Assembly: GCA_029948255.1 (NCBI GenBank)
Contig: JALIZF010001880.1
Span: forward strand, 372,001 to 436,000
DNA from: Telmatactis stephensoni
Lineage: Eukaryota > Cnidaria > Anthozoa > Actiniaria > Isophelliidae
Length of the DNA stretch: 64,000 bases
Direction of reading: 5' to 3'
The notes under the pieces were generated by a model. That model made no database searches. It was not told where the DNA came from and was given only the letters and a program-made list of their open reading frames with translations. The position numbers and the translations under genes are program-made. Below, piece after piece: positions 32,897 to 44,700 of the stretch. Numbering within the stretch: position 1 is the first letter of the stretch; each line of letters begins with the position of its first letter.

Positions 32897-35800
32897 ATGG
32901 ATTCAACGTTAACGTTAGAGAAGGCAATGGAAGCTGCAAGACAAAGTGAAACAGCGAAGAGACAACAACACATGTTACGTAACCCGGAATTGGCCAGCGA
33001 CGTGAAAGCCAACGCTCACGTGGACGCCATCGTTGGTAAATCAAACCGGAAACGGGGAAATGCAAAGTATGCGAACAACCGCCCAGCCCAAAATGAATCA
33101 AAGACGTGTACGCGATGTGGAAACAGTAATCACAACCGAAGTCAATGTCCTGCCAAGGATTCTACATGTCACAAATGTAAAAAGAAAGGACACTTTGCCA
33201 AAGTATGCAAGTCGGCAAAGCTCAACTTGGTTGAAGCAGAGGATAGCGAGGAAGAATATTTTTTCGGGGAAATTACCGAGGGATCAGAGACAGACTGGAG
33301 GTCAAAGGTGAAAATAGACAATAACTACATTGATTTCAAGCTAGACAGTGGAGCTGACGTCACGGTTATTGGATCTAATGTGTACGACCAGTTATCAAAC
33401 AAACGTAAGTTACGTCCTACTAACAAAAGACTGTATGGTCCATGCCGGACACATATGAAGTGCCTTGGTGCGTTTGATGCAGATCTAGAGATGAACAACA
33501 AAAAGACAAGACAAATTATCTACGTAATTCAAGACCTCGAGACGCCACTTCTTAGCAGAGAAGCATCTACAGTGCTTGGCGGAATCACAAGAGTCAACGA
33601 AGTGACACATGATGAGAAGTCACGCAACGAGTCACGCAACGAAAAGTCTCGCAAAGATTTACCACGCAACGATTACAAAGAACAGTTCCCACAACTGTTC
33701 CATGGAATGGGTTGTATGGAAGGTGAATATACAATTGCTCTTGATCTCGACGTTAAGCCATTCAACTTGACCGCACCGCGGAAAATACCAATACCACTTC
33801 AAGAGAAAGTGAAAGCAGAACTTGAACGGATGGAAAGCATTGATGTCATCGAGAGAGTTGACCAGCCGACTGATTGGTGTTCTCCAATTGTGGTGGTGCC
33901 GAAGTCCAATGGAAAAGTACGCATTTGTGGCGACTATGTACAACTCAACAAAGCCGTCAAGAGGGAGGTCTATCAAATGCCTACTACGGAGGAAACGTTA
34001 GCAAAGCTGGCGGGCGTACAAGTGTGTTCAAAACTTGACGCAAACTGTGGGTTTTGGCAGAGGAAGCTAGACGATCAGTCCAAACTTCTGACGACGTTCA
34101 TTACACCCTGGGGGAGGTATTGCTACAAACGCTTACCTTTTGGCATTTCGTCAGCTCCTGAACACTTTCAGAAAACAATGCAAACAATCCTAGAAGGTCT
34201 GCCGGGAGTAGTGTGTCAAATTGATGATATGTTAGTGTATGGTGCCACACGAGAAGAGCATGATGAGAGACTGACAGCAGTCCTACAAAAGCTGCAGGAC
34301 TCAAATGTAACCCTCAACGAGGAGAAATGCGAATTCGCAAAAGACAATGTGAAATTCCTGGGCCATATCGTTGGAAAAGATGGTATTAAGATTGATCCCA
34401 GTAAAGTTACAGCCATCAAAGAAATGAAAGAACCCTCAGATGTATCCGAGCTACGACGTTTTCTGGGTATGATCAACCAAGTGGGGAAGTACATATCAAA
34501 CCTAGCTGAGCTGACAAAGCCACTGAGAGATCTACTAGTGAAGGAAAGTTCATGGTTATGGGGTGAAAGCCAGCGTGCTGCTTTTCAGACCATTAAAGAC
34601 CAGCTGAGCACTACACCAACCCTTGCTGTCTACGATACCACTCTCGAGACAAAAGTGTCCGCAGATGCATCATCGTACGGCATCGGAGCAGTGCTTACCC
34701 AAAAGAGTGTTAATGGTGTGTGGAAAACTGTTGCGTATATATCTAGGGCTTTGACACCAACCGAGACTAGATATGCGCAGATCGAGAAGGAAGCACTGGC
34801 GACAACGTGGGCCTGCGAACGACTGGAAGACTACCTGTTAGGTAAACGGTTCCACATCGAGACGGACCACAAGCCTCTTGTTCCGCTGTTTGGCGTGAAA
34901 AACCTCGGGGAACTTCCTCCTAGAATTCAACGACTGCGTATGCGTCTGATGAAGTTTGACTTCACAATATCCCATGTTCCAGGGAAAAGTCTTGTCACAG
35001 CGGATACACTGTCGAGAGCACCTCTAAGCAACGATCAAAATACAGAGTTAGAAGAGGAGATCAACTTGTACGTCAACCACGTATACTCTACTCTACCCTT
35101 CTCGGATCCTCGACTGGAGTCCATAAAAGCAAGACAACGAGAAGATGAAGTCTGCCGGCTCATCAGGGAATACAGCGAAGTTGAGTGGCCTGAGCGCAAC
35201 AAGCTACCAGGGGCACTACAGCCTTACTGGCCTTTCAGAGGAAACCTTACAGTTATCCATGACCTTCTGGTGTATGACGAGAGAATTGTCATCCCTTCCC
35301 AAATGAGATTAGAGATCTTAGACCGGATCCACGAGGGTCACCAGGGTATCACCAAGTGTCGTGAGAGAGCCAAGTCAGCGGTATGGTGGCCCGGTTTAAG
35401 CCGCCAAATTGAAGATATGGTGAGCAACTGTCGAAAGTGTACAGAACATCGCAGTAACCCAAAAGAGCCACTTATCCCGACGGCAGTGCCAGACAGACCG
35501 TGGCAAAAGCTTGGAACAGACTTGTGCTACCTGAAAGGAAAGCCTTACTTAGTGGTCGTAGACTACTTTTCCAAGTTCGTGGAAGTAAGCCTGTTGACAT
35601 CAGAGTCTTCGCAAGAAACCATCCGAGCCCTTAAGTCAATCTTCGCACGTCATGGTATACCGGAAGTGTTACGTAGCGACAATGGACCGCAGTACAGTTC
35701 CGCAGAGTTCGCGAAGTTTGCGAAGGATTGGGAGTTTCAACACATCACCTGCAGTCCTATTTACCCACAATCCAATGGCAGTGCCGAACGAGCAGTTCAA

Positions 35801-36310
35801 ACAGTAAAGCATCTTCTGATCAAGTCATCTGATCCAAACAAAGCTCTACTGGCGTACCGATCTACTCCTCTAGAAGTAGGAAAATCACCAGCAGAACTTC
35901 TGTTCGGAAGAAAACTGAGAAATGGAGTTCCCGGCATTCCAACAAGCTTAGAACCAAAATGGCCTGGCTTGGAGAAAGTAAAGGAACATTCTATACAACA
36001 GAAACTTAATCAGAAAGCATACTACGACAAACGTTATGGAGTAAGAGACCTACCACCTTTACAAGTTGGACAAAAGGTCTGGGTGCCAGACAGGAAGGAA
36101 TCAGCTACAGTAGCCAGACATGCAGATTCCCCTCGTTCTTACATCGTCAACACGCCTAAAGGACAAGTGCGTCGCAACCGACGTTTTCTGTTACCTTGTG
36201 CAAACGAACAACCACACGCAAGTGAAGAGAGAAACATAAAAGAACCAGGTGGACCCTACCGTACTCGCTCTGGTAGGACCATTGTGCCACCAAACAGATT
36301 GGACCTTTAA
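32897..36310 (+). CDS. pol: nucleocapsid-Pol polyprotein (protease, RT, RNase H, integrase)
   Basis: 1,137 residues, +1 relative to gag. Residues 71-84 and 91-104 are two CCHC zinc knuckles (CX2CX4HX4C). An aspartic protease motif DSGA is at 150-153. The reverse transcriptase has KLDAN (379-383), LPFGISSAP and IDD at 442-444 (VCQIDDMLVYG). RNase H has a catalytic Asp at 588 and the YAQIEKEALA segment near 625-632. Integrase has an HHCC zinc finger (H810, H813 region; C843, C846) and D873, D926, E962, with exact DX35E spacing. All catalytic motifs appear intact. The order PR-RT-RH-IN is that of Ty3/gypsy. The true N terminus depends on how the gag/pol frame break is bridged; the ATG at 32,897 is only the first Met in this frame. 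Confidence 0.93.
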   Translation: MDSTLTLEKAMEAARQSETAKRQQHMLRNPELASDVKANAHVDAIVGKSNRKRGNAKYANNRPAQNESKTCTRCGNSNHNRSQCPAKDSTCHKCKKKGHFAKVCKSAKLNLVEAEDSEEEYFFGEITEGSETDWRSKVKIDNNYIDFKLDSGADVTVIGSNVYDQLSNKRKLRPTNKRLYGPCRTHMKCLGAFDADLEMNNKKTRQIIYVIQDLETPLLSREASTVLGGITRVNEVTHDEKSRNESRNEKSRKDLPRNDYKEQFPQLFHGMGCMEGEYTIALDLDVKPFNLTAPRKIPIPLQEKVKAELERMESIDVIERVDQPTDWCSPIVVVPKSNGKVRICGDYVQLNKAVKREVYQMPTTEETLAKLAGVQVCSKLDANCGFWQRKLDDQSKLLTTFITPWGRYCYKRLPFGISSAPEHFQKTMQTILEGLPGVVCQIDDMLVYGATREEHDERLTAVLQKLQDSNVTLNEEKCEFAKDNVKFLGHIVGKDGIKIDPSKVTAIKEMKEPSDVSELRRFLGMINQVGKYISNLAELTKPLRDLLVKESSWLWGESQRAAFQTIKDQLSTTPTLAVYDTTLETKVSADASSYGIGAVLTQKSVNGVWKTVAYISRALTPTETRYAQIEKEALATTWACERLEDYLLGKRFHIETDHKPLVPLFGVKNLGELPPRIQRLRMRLMKFDFTISHVPGKSLVTADTLSRAPLSNDQNTELEEEINLYVNHVYSTLPFSDPRLESIKARQREDEVCRLIREYSEVEWPERNKLPGALQPYWPFRGNLTVIHDLLVYDERIVIPSQMRLEILDRIHEGHQGITKCRERAKSAVWWPGLSRQIEDMVSNCRKCTEHRSNPKEPLIPTAVPDRPWQKLGTDLCYLKGKPYLVVVDYFSKFVEVSLLTSESSQETIRALKSIFARHGIPEVLRSDNGPQYSSAEFAKFAKDWEFQHITCSPIYPQSNGSAERAVQTVKHLLIKSSDPNKALLAYRSTPLEVGKSPAELLFGRKLRNGVPGIPTSLEPKWPGLEKVKEHSIQQKLNQKAYYDKRYGVRDLPPLQVGQKVWVPDRKESATVARHADSPRSYIVNTPKGQVRRNRRFLLPCANEQPHASEERNIKEPGGPYRTRSGRTIVPPNRLDL

Positions 36311-36370
36311 ATGTACTCTCGAACATTGTTTAGATAGAGTTTTAATTTTGAAATCGTTTCCATTATAACT

Positions 36371-36382
36371 GAAAAAGAGAGA
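36371..36382 (+). promoter_or_regulatory. polypurine tract
   Basis: gaaaaagagaga, twelve purines ending directly at the 3' LTR; the expected plus-strand primer. Confidence 0.75.
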
Positions 36383-36501
36383 TGTAGTATTATGTAACAA
36401 CACGTGATTATTATTGACCTTAAGTATCATGTATCATTATATCAAGTAGTGTGAGAGCGGAATAAAGTCTCTTGATTGCCGGCTGTCGTAGTGATATTAC
36501 A
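36383..36501 (+). repeat. 3' LTR
   Basis: 119 bp, no difference from the 5' LTR seen by eye. Followed by the target duplication ggtac. Confidence 0.95.
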
Positions 36502-36506
36502 GGTAC

Positions 36507-36762
36507 TTCATTTGTCGTAAATATCATCCATTAATACTACGCCTCACTCTCACCCTAATCCTACGACAAATGAACTATACATGTGGTCGTAAAAACCGCC
36601 GACCACGAGCAACGCAGGCTAAAATACAGCAACACTTAAATGTTTTATTGTTATCGCTAAATAGCAAAACGACATGTACAATATGTTGGGTCCCGCGTTT
36701 CGGGTGCCGATCGTCCGACAACTGTTGTTGTTGGCAGCATTTTACACAAAGCATTATTGGTA
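36507..36762. other. unit B 3' flank between insertions, no gene
   Basis: Continuation of the retrotransposon target, matching unit A at about 434-690. The frame at 36,570-36,863 runs into the adjacent foldback and is not credited. Confidence 0.6.
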
Positions 36763-36766
36763 TTAA

Positions 36767-37833
36767 GGTGACTTATAGTAGTTTTCTTCAGACCGCACCG
36801 CACATTTTCATTTGGCGCAATGGACAGCTTAACACCAATGGACTTGGTTTCTACACCAAATAAGAGGATAAGATTGAAGTTCTAAATGGTGTTAAAATTA
36901 AATCGATCATCGTTTTTAAAATAGCGAAAATCGAACATCGTCAAAAATGGTTTCCCCTAATATCTCGCAAATTAAATCGATCAACTTTAGAGAAGCGGTA
37001 AACTGCATAGACTGAAAAATTCATACAAATGCACAACATTTCAAAGTGATTTTAGGAGATTTAATCTCATGTAGCGTGGAACTCTATGCAAATTTATGAT
37101 ACGCACTTGCACGTGCCGTGAACAATTTGCGAGTGCAATATGCTAATTAGCGAGTCGAATGGTTGTCTCAATGCAAGTCTTGTATTTGAATGGGCTGCTG
37201 CAATTTGTTAAGTGTATATAACAAGTAATGCCCTACTAAAACGCCAAGCAAAAATCATCATGCGTTTTTGAGATTTTCAAAAACAACTTCTGATGTACAT
37301 GTTGCGGAGAAAATGTAATGCCCTACTAGAGACATGGAAAGAAAAAAATATATCTTGCCATCGATGAAGAGTTGAAAGTCGGCTTTTTCACGTGAGGTAA
37401 GTGTATATTTTACCAATATCTCCACAGTGTTCTCGTGGTGTTCTGCGTACTTCGAGTATTTTTTGCGCTGTCGTTATGTCCAAGAATAGAAATACAGCAT
37501 ATGTGGAAACTTTTGTGATTTCAAGAAAATCAAACAGATTAAATCTCCTAAAATCACTTTGAAATGTTGTGCATTTGTATGAATTTTTCTATGCAGTTTA
37601 CCGCTTGTCTGAAGCTGATCAATTTTGCGACATATTAGAGGAAAACCATTTTCGACGATGTTCGATTTTCGCTATTTTAAAAACGTTGACCGATTTAATT
37701 ATAACACCATTTAAAACTTCAATCTTATCCTCATATTTGGTGTAGAAACCAAGTCCATTGGTGCACATTAAGTTGTCCATTGCGCTGAATGAAAATGTGC
37801 GGTGTGGTCTGAAGAAAACTACTTTAAGTCACC
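36767..37833. mobile_element. 1,067-bp piggyBac-type foldback element, B-specific
   Basis: Ends GGTGACTTATAGTAG and CTACTTTAAGTCACC, inverted arms of roughly 300 bp (e.g. cttcagaccgcaccgcacat / atgtgcggtgtggtctgaag, with small differences). TTAA flanks at 36,763-36,766 and 37,834-37,837. Unit A has one TTAA in tggtgttaaagtctagaatc (about 690-708). The terminal GGTGACT is shared with the intronic element at 17,667. No transposase. Confidence 0.88.
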
Positions 37834-37837
37834 TTAA

Positions 37838-38442
37838 AGTCTAGAATCTATTAGCTTTTTTTAAATTAATGAAACGAAAATAAAATGGTTATTAATGTTC
37901 GTTTTCGATGCATTATCTCTATGACAACTGTATACAATGGTGAAGCACATCAATAACAGCAACCACCTCGAGCCAATCGTCCTTTTTTCGTATATTGATC
38001 TGTGTGTTGGTAGGTTTCTTCCTAACCTTCTATTTCACGCCGTCACCTGGCAAATAATTCATGGATCAGTTCTGAATGTTAACTTTTATCAGTCAGCCCA
38101 GTGTTAAAAGTTAAGCGAAGTAATGGGGAAAGTAGCTGTGGTCGTCTGGATCACCCACAATGAAACCTAAATTCATTCAGAAGTTGTTGTTCCTTCCAGG
38201 GAGAGGCTTGCAGAGACCCAATTGAAGGATAAGATGAGATCACCTTTGCAGTTGTATTCGGCATACAAATATGGAAACTTATTTCCAACCATTTGGAGAG
38301 AGGGGAACTACTGCCAGTACTTCGTTCTTAATTCAAGCCGGTTCGTGGTTGGAAATGGCTGTCAAATATCCAACAGCCGGCAGGACTATCTAAAACTGAT
38401 AAAATACTATTCGTTGTAATAGTAACAATCTCTAGCCCTACC
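37838..38442. other. 3' flank of gene B, no gene seen
   Basis: Collinear with unit A 700-1,710 apart from the A-specific foldback. The 65-codon frame at 38,222-38,419 has no support. Confidence 0.6.
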
Positions 38443-38724
38443 TTAGTTAACAAACTTGGCTTTCACTTCATCAAGGATCTTCCTTGCATACTCTAGTGCT
38501 TGTGTGGCCATGACCGCCGTGTAATTATCGTGAGGGATGTTGGGATAACAATAGTGGTCAGGATAACGCATGCGCGCTGAGGATCCCAGGCATTCCAATG
38601 AAGAGGCCAAAGATGTCAGGACAGGGTCACCGAGACTAGAAGTGATCTCTGGTAATCTGTGAGTGTTGTTCTTGAGGTTTGCGTCTTTGGAATACTGAGC
38701 GGCTTTGAGAGCTTTTTCTGCAGA
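38443..38724 (-). CDS. gene B last exon: end of HEPN domain
   Basis: Acceptor tttgttaag|TCTGCA, phase 0, 93 codons and TAA, same length as in copy A. Residues 4,369-4,461. It contains [14 protein letters not shown] with R4419 and H4425 in R-x5-H spacing. Confidence 0.82.
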   Translation of the reverse strand, partial: SAEKALKAAQYSKDANLKNNTHRLPEITSSLGDPVLTSLASSLECLGSSARMRYPDHYCYPNIPHDNYTAVMATQALEYARKILDEVKAKFVN

Positions 38725-41700
38725 CTTAACAAAATAACAAGGGAACAATGACTAAAAGAGGCTTCGGAGTTAGCGTGGACCTAAGTTTAGATTTAACAGT
38801 TCCCCAAAAAATGTTTAGCATTGTTTAAGGGAATAACATTTTTAACAAATTAAGGCCTAGTTCAAACGTCGCATCCCACATGTGCCGAATTTAATGCAAA
38901 TTAGTCAAATTTTTTGTTTCTACTCATTATCATCTCATTTGCATTGAATTCAGCACATGTGAGATGCGACGTTTGAACTAGGCCTAACGTGAATCGTAAG
39001 TCTAATCTTGGACCTACTTTTGTCCCTACTGCTTACTTGATGACATTTGAAGCACGCCCACTCATAAGAGGGTCGAGATGTGTTCAAGTCATTGGACACT
39101 GCGTCAAGATCAGCCTTAGCTTGTCTGTACCACCTTCCTGCTTCTCCCGGTTGAGGATTACTTCCCCGAGATTCATAGCTTCGAGTGTAGCTGTTTCTCT
39201 GGGTTTTATGGGATCGAGCACGTCTCTCCCACCTCCAGAAATTTCCTGCCTGCTGTGGTTGAATACCTCGTTCTAATCTTTTAATTTCTGCTTGAATGAA
39301 CTTGAAAACCTCCGTACAGAATTCTTCATTACCAGGATTTTTATCAGGGTGCCATGCAAGGAATAATCTCTTGATTATTCTCTTCCTCGTGTCTTCGGGA
39401 AGATTCCAGGCTTCTTCTAGTGTCTGTCTTACTTGTCGTTTTGCCTCATCAAGATTTTCAGGTTTAACATCTTGTCTGCATGAAGACCCAGTGAAGACTT
39501 CTATCTCATATATCATTCCTTCGCCATCTCGTTTACAGCGATAAAATGCGTAAAGTTTTACAGCATCGACAGCAATGCGCTCTTCACCAATGTCAATCAT
39601 GTACTTTTTTGTACTTGGAGAAGAGTCTTCTGGAGATAGTTCTTTAATAATGATGGCATAAATATACGTTGGATCACCATCTTCGTCACGAAAACTTGGA
39701 TCATCCAGTTCGTAGCCAACGTATTCCCCAGGATAAAAGACTGTAAATGCGTGTACAAGAAGATGATGATCGTCAACGTGGATAAAACTGCCTGGTGGTG
39801 GAAAATACGTTTCTTCTGCTTCCAAACATGCATTATCTTCTCGTATTTTCAACACATCAAGGTATGACTGTATTTTGTCTAGTGGTCTAAGCAGCATTGT
39901 AGGCAGGTGAACAAGTGTTTCTCCAAGTTGATTGCCTGTTATTCTATTAACAATTTCAGCGACTCGCGAAATGTATTCCGATAATTCCACGTCCTCTTCA
40001 ACGTAGATATTCCATACTTCCTGATTTTCCTCTTCTGTTTTCTCCTCAAAACAGGACACTTGTGCCTCACTCTCTGGGATTGTAGTTTCTTCGCAAACGA
40101 GCCTTGTTCTCAAACCAGAAACACTGTATACACGGATACAGCACAAGCTTTTTCGTAGTGTTTGCTGAATTTCGTCTTTAATCTGCATGCCACAGTGGTA
40201 TGCAGCGTGTTTGATTAAACGAATCAGTCCTCTACAAAACTCATTTGATGTCAGAGTGCGAGTCAAATCCACAGCGGACCTTGTCGAAGACGGGGCAAGT
40301 TCACTACCTTCTGGAAGGGTTTCATGTACAATGGAGGTCAGCTTAAGAGGACGAAGAGATTCTGGCAACTTTGTTATCAAACTTTCATCGTTGTCTACTT
40401 TTATTCCACACTCCTCGAGTTTCACAAGCAGTATTTTCTGAAATCCTTTTAGCCGTTCTTTGAAATGAGGCGCATCGTTGTAGAAAATTTCAGTAGATTT
40501 TCGTAAAAATGCATATTTCAAGGAGTAATCGTCAGGGTTTCGCTTTCCTCCAGGCAAGCAAAGCGTCTTGATTTCCAAGGGTTTCACACCATCCTTGTCA
40601 ATCGACTCAAATAAGCCTTTGGTGGCCTTAAAGGCTTTCTTAGTCTCGTTTGGATGCATTTTTGCATCACCGACCTCCGTATATATGCTGTCGAGAACCA
40701 TGGCATACTGTGCTGTAGTCACCCTGCTGGTTGCACCAAGATGCTGAAGCAACCCAATGAAGTCGCCTAATTGATGAGGCAGTTTGAATAAATACGGATG
40801 TATTTCGTCATTTGACATTAGGTCAACAACAACTTGTCTTGGGTACACAAAACGTTTGCCATCTTCCACCACAACGCAGCGCGTATTCTGTAGACCCAAC
40901 TTGATGGTGTCAATACTTTCACTGTTTCGGTATTTCTCCTGCAAGAACTCATAAATGCTTTTCATAATCTTAACTACGAAACTGAAAAATGCACTTGGGG
41001 TCAATTTTCTATTTGGGTTTCTGTCCTCAGCTTGAGAAGCATCGTCATTTCTTTGGCACAATGCATGGCAGATGTTCTTACAGTGATTAACTACCATCTC
41101 CACTGTTGGACTTTCTAGAATTCCCAGTCTTGCAATGATTTCTCTCTGGTAATTTTCAAGGCTACTTAGTCTACTTTGACTTCTGTCATAGTTTCTTTTA
41201 AAATAACATTTAGAAGTGAATGGATTGGCGTAATCTGGTAAAATGTTGACAGTGGTCCATGCAATGCAAGTGGCGAAATGTGGCGAGTTTGAAGCAACAG
41301 AATCTCTAAAGGAAACACACGGCTGTTGTCCAAAAGGCCTGTGGATCTGTTTTAAGTGGTCGTCTACTATTTCTGGAAAGATGAAATAAATGTCTTTCAC
41401 ATCGTTGAGTATTGGGTGCGTTGCAACGTTTTGCATTTCAAAGAGATAAGAAACCAGTATTTTCGACTTTCTTTCTGTCTTTTGGTTTCTCCCGCTTGTT
41501 CGGCCTTCTACTTGAACTTCATGGGCAAACTGGATGAACATTTTGGTCGTTACTTCATGAATCAGTCCAATCTCGCGAAGAAAAGGCAGCCAGTCACATT
41601 TACAAAATGGTTCTGCGGGAAAGACGTTTTGTCGATCTTCAAACATCACTTTAAAAACCGCATTCAAAGGGTCATACAGAGAAGAGGCTTGTCTTAGAGA

Positions 41701-44700
41701 TCCGTCTCTGCCGAGATCAAACTTGAGGTCAAAGAGGCCTAGCAGAAGTTTGTCCTTCTTCTGTTTGCATGGTGATGAACCTTTGTCTAGCTCGGTCAGC
41801 AAATCTCGCACAAATGTTATGTGGGCCAACCTTGCATCTTTACTCATATCTTGAAATCGCTTGAAAATTATATCACAGTATACATCAACTTCATCTAATG
41901 AATCACAGCGCAGAAAGCTATGGAGATCCTTCAAGCAGTAATTTTGAGCAAGAAACACAATTCCAGCTTCATCTTCCCATATATTCATGTCATCATTTGG
42001 GATTCTCGATGGCAGAACAAAGGCTTGCTTTCCATTTATACCTATGTGCTCGCCGTGCACCGTTTGGTGAAATGGTAGAAGTTTTAGATGATCTGCATCT
42101 TTGGGCTGGAGGTCTTTTGTGTGGTCATTAAAGTAACGTAGAACATTAACACGATCACATCCTCTCAGTCTATCGAATGACACTGGATCAGACTTCAGTT
42201 TTTGTGACAGAACTTCCAAAAACGACCTTGGGTCACTTAGAGTAGAAACTATCTGCTGAGCTATCATAGTTCCTGTTGAACCAATTGTAGTACAATAACC
42301 ACTGCCACGAAGAATTCTACAGTTAAGCTCTGGAAGACACATGGCTTGAATGGTATCCCTCAGATATCCGGGAAAATTTGAGGATTCCGAACAAAGAACT
42401 GTTTGGGCCATTTGTAAGGGAACAAGGAAGTGTTTGACCTCGTGAAAGGAGCGACCATCTTCCGTTACAGGAAGAAGACACCAGTCCATAACAGGATTGA
42501 GAGCCGCTAAAATCAGTTGCTTCTTTTCAGACATCACTCTTTTGAATTGTTGTTCTTCCAGGTGTTTGATCTCTGTGTATGTCAAACTTGCCGATTGCGC
42601 GACACGTACTTGGTTTTGAACTTCATATTCCCTCAAAATCGGATCTACTACGTGATAAAAGAATTTCCAAACACGCCAGATCCATCGGGCGGTAGCTTCT
42701 TCGACTTGAGGATTCCACCTGAGATATTTGCCAGACCCGTGAGAAGACTCATCGAGTGCACTTGGGAGGAGTCTGGCAAATTCTGCGACGCCAAACACTT
42801 TAAAGACAGGACTTGTAATCTCGTTCTTTTGACTGAAAACGCCATTGAAAAGTTTACTATGCACAAACATGTTGTGGCAATTGGGAAGTAGATCGAAGAA
42901 TCCACTCAGGAAAACTGGCTCATTTTTATCAAAACTCCGAAGCTGTTTATCTTCAGTTAATAAAAGTGGTAGACCATGTAGGCTTTGGAAAAAGCTTTCG
43001 TCACTTTTACAATATTTGAGAACTTTAAGCAAGTTGTTGACACTTTGAAATGGTGAGGTTTCGATCGGTAAAGGTAAAGATCCAATTTGCTTGGTCAGCA
43101 AGTTCGATGAACCGTAGGAGCGGAAGAAGCATAACACCTCTGTTGGTGATATGCAATTGACAATGATGTTCGATTCCTCAAAGTAGTGGAATATTTTCAT
43201 TGACATATGAATTAAATTGAATCCAACGGCAAGCAGAGTATCTCTTAGAACACTAACACCTTCAAATTTGCTTTCAAACGTTTCTTTCGGAACAAGCCTC
43301 ATAGATTCTTCTAGTAAACTATCAAAGAAAGCCTTGTCGTCTTCTTCGCTTGGTGAGAGCCATTCAATTTCCACCATATCTTGAGACAAACTTTCTCTTG
43401 TGGGACTTTTGCGCAAAACTGGAAAAAGACGACTTTTTCTCGAGTTCAGATGACGGTACACTTCTGTGGCAAGAACCTTCCAGTGCTGCTCACTCACATC
43501 TACAGCGGAAGGAAAGTACCTTTCGTAGTTTTCCAAAGAACATTTTACATCCCACCAGCATGCTATTAGGTGCGTCTGATCATCTGTTACATCCAAAGAG
43601 ATAAATGGTCGTATCTCATCTAACATGACAACATAGCACGGGGCAACTACTTGACGTAAGAGGACGTCATTCCACTTGCTTCGGTAATCACCCGCCTCAC
43701 TTCTCCAGAGATTTCTTCTTGCTTCATGGTCTAGAGCAAAATGTCCATTGATGTGCATAGGCAATCCTGTTTGGAAAGGGAGAGGAAGGAAGCAAAATGC
43801 CTTTCCGGGTGGCTTGTCTCCAGAACTTATCAAAGACGCAACTCCACCACGAGGAAGAAGCCCAAGGTCTCCTTGCTGAAACGCTTTACTGACATCATGT
43901 ACTTCTTGAGAGATATCTTTGGTATATCCAAAACCAATCTGCTGAACGACCAGCCAGTCTTGACGAAGACCTTTATTATCTTCAAGGTGTAGAACATAAG
44001 AAACCTTTTTCTTTGGAATCTCAGATATCAACATCTCTTTACGTCGTAGCTTACCTCCAATGTCGTTAACGTAGTTAGCAAAGCCCTCTCGTCTCTTTTC
44101 ATCATCTGAAGACATGGTTGCTTTGACACGGTAATTCAACTTTATTTTGCCATCACTGTCAATTTCCCATGTTGATATTTCTTTGACATTGTTAACAAAA
44201 AGTAGCGCCTCAAGAAGATCATCTTGAAAATCCTTCATCAGGGAGCTCAGATTATCAACAGTCAATGGTTTATTGCTGATGCTAGAATTCATGGCCATTT
44301 CATCATTTCGAAGTGGAAATCTAAACATCGTTCCATTGTCTATTGGGAATTGGTCCCCATATTGCTCCAAATAACATGGCAATACATCTGTAAACGTCCT
44401 TCTAATAGAATCAAGGTCTGTGTACTTTACTCCAGGCTCTTCTTGGGTGGCACAAGGGGCGTACTTCACATTAGGATCAAATACACACATGACCTCTCCG
44501 ATCTCTTTTCCTTTTGATATAAAGGAAGGAACATCTGTCAGATGATAAACTGCATTGAACCCGACACCGTACTGACCAGTCTTGTTTGGATCATCTCCTT
44601 TACTTCCTTCGCCAAGGTTCTGTATTCCTTCGATGTCACTACTAGTGAACGGCGCATTGTTGTAAACACACAGGGCAGGCCCTTGAACAGGTTTCCAGCT

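Larger units (their letters stand above)
32281..36501 (+). mobile_element. Ty3/gypsy LTR retrotransposon, young insertion in unit B
   Basis: 4,221 bp: two LTRs of 119 bp that are identical by eye (32,281-32,399; 36,383-36,501), TG...CA ends, primer-binding-like sequence after the 5' LTR, gag and pol frames, and a purine tract before the 3' LTR. It is flanked by a 5-bp direct repeat ggtac (32,276-32,280; 36,502-36,506). Unit A at about 430-440 has the uninterrupted target (tggtacttcatttg). Identical LTRs and the empty paralogous site mean it inserted recently, after the duplication or on one copy only. Very short LTRs are seen in Mag-like Ty3/gypsy lineages; clade assignment is tentative. No env is present. 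Confidence 0.95.
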
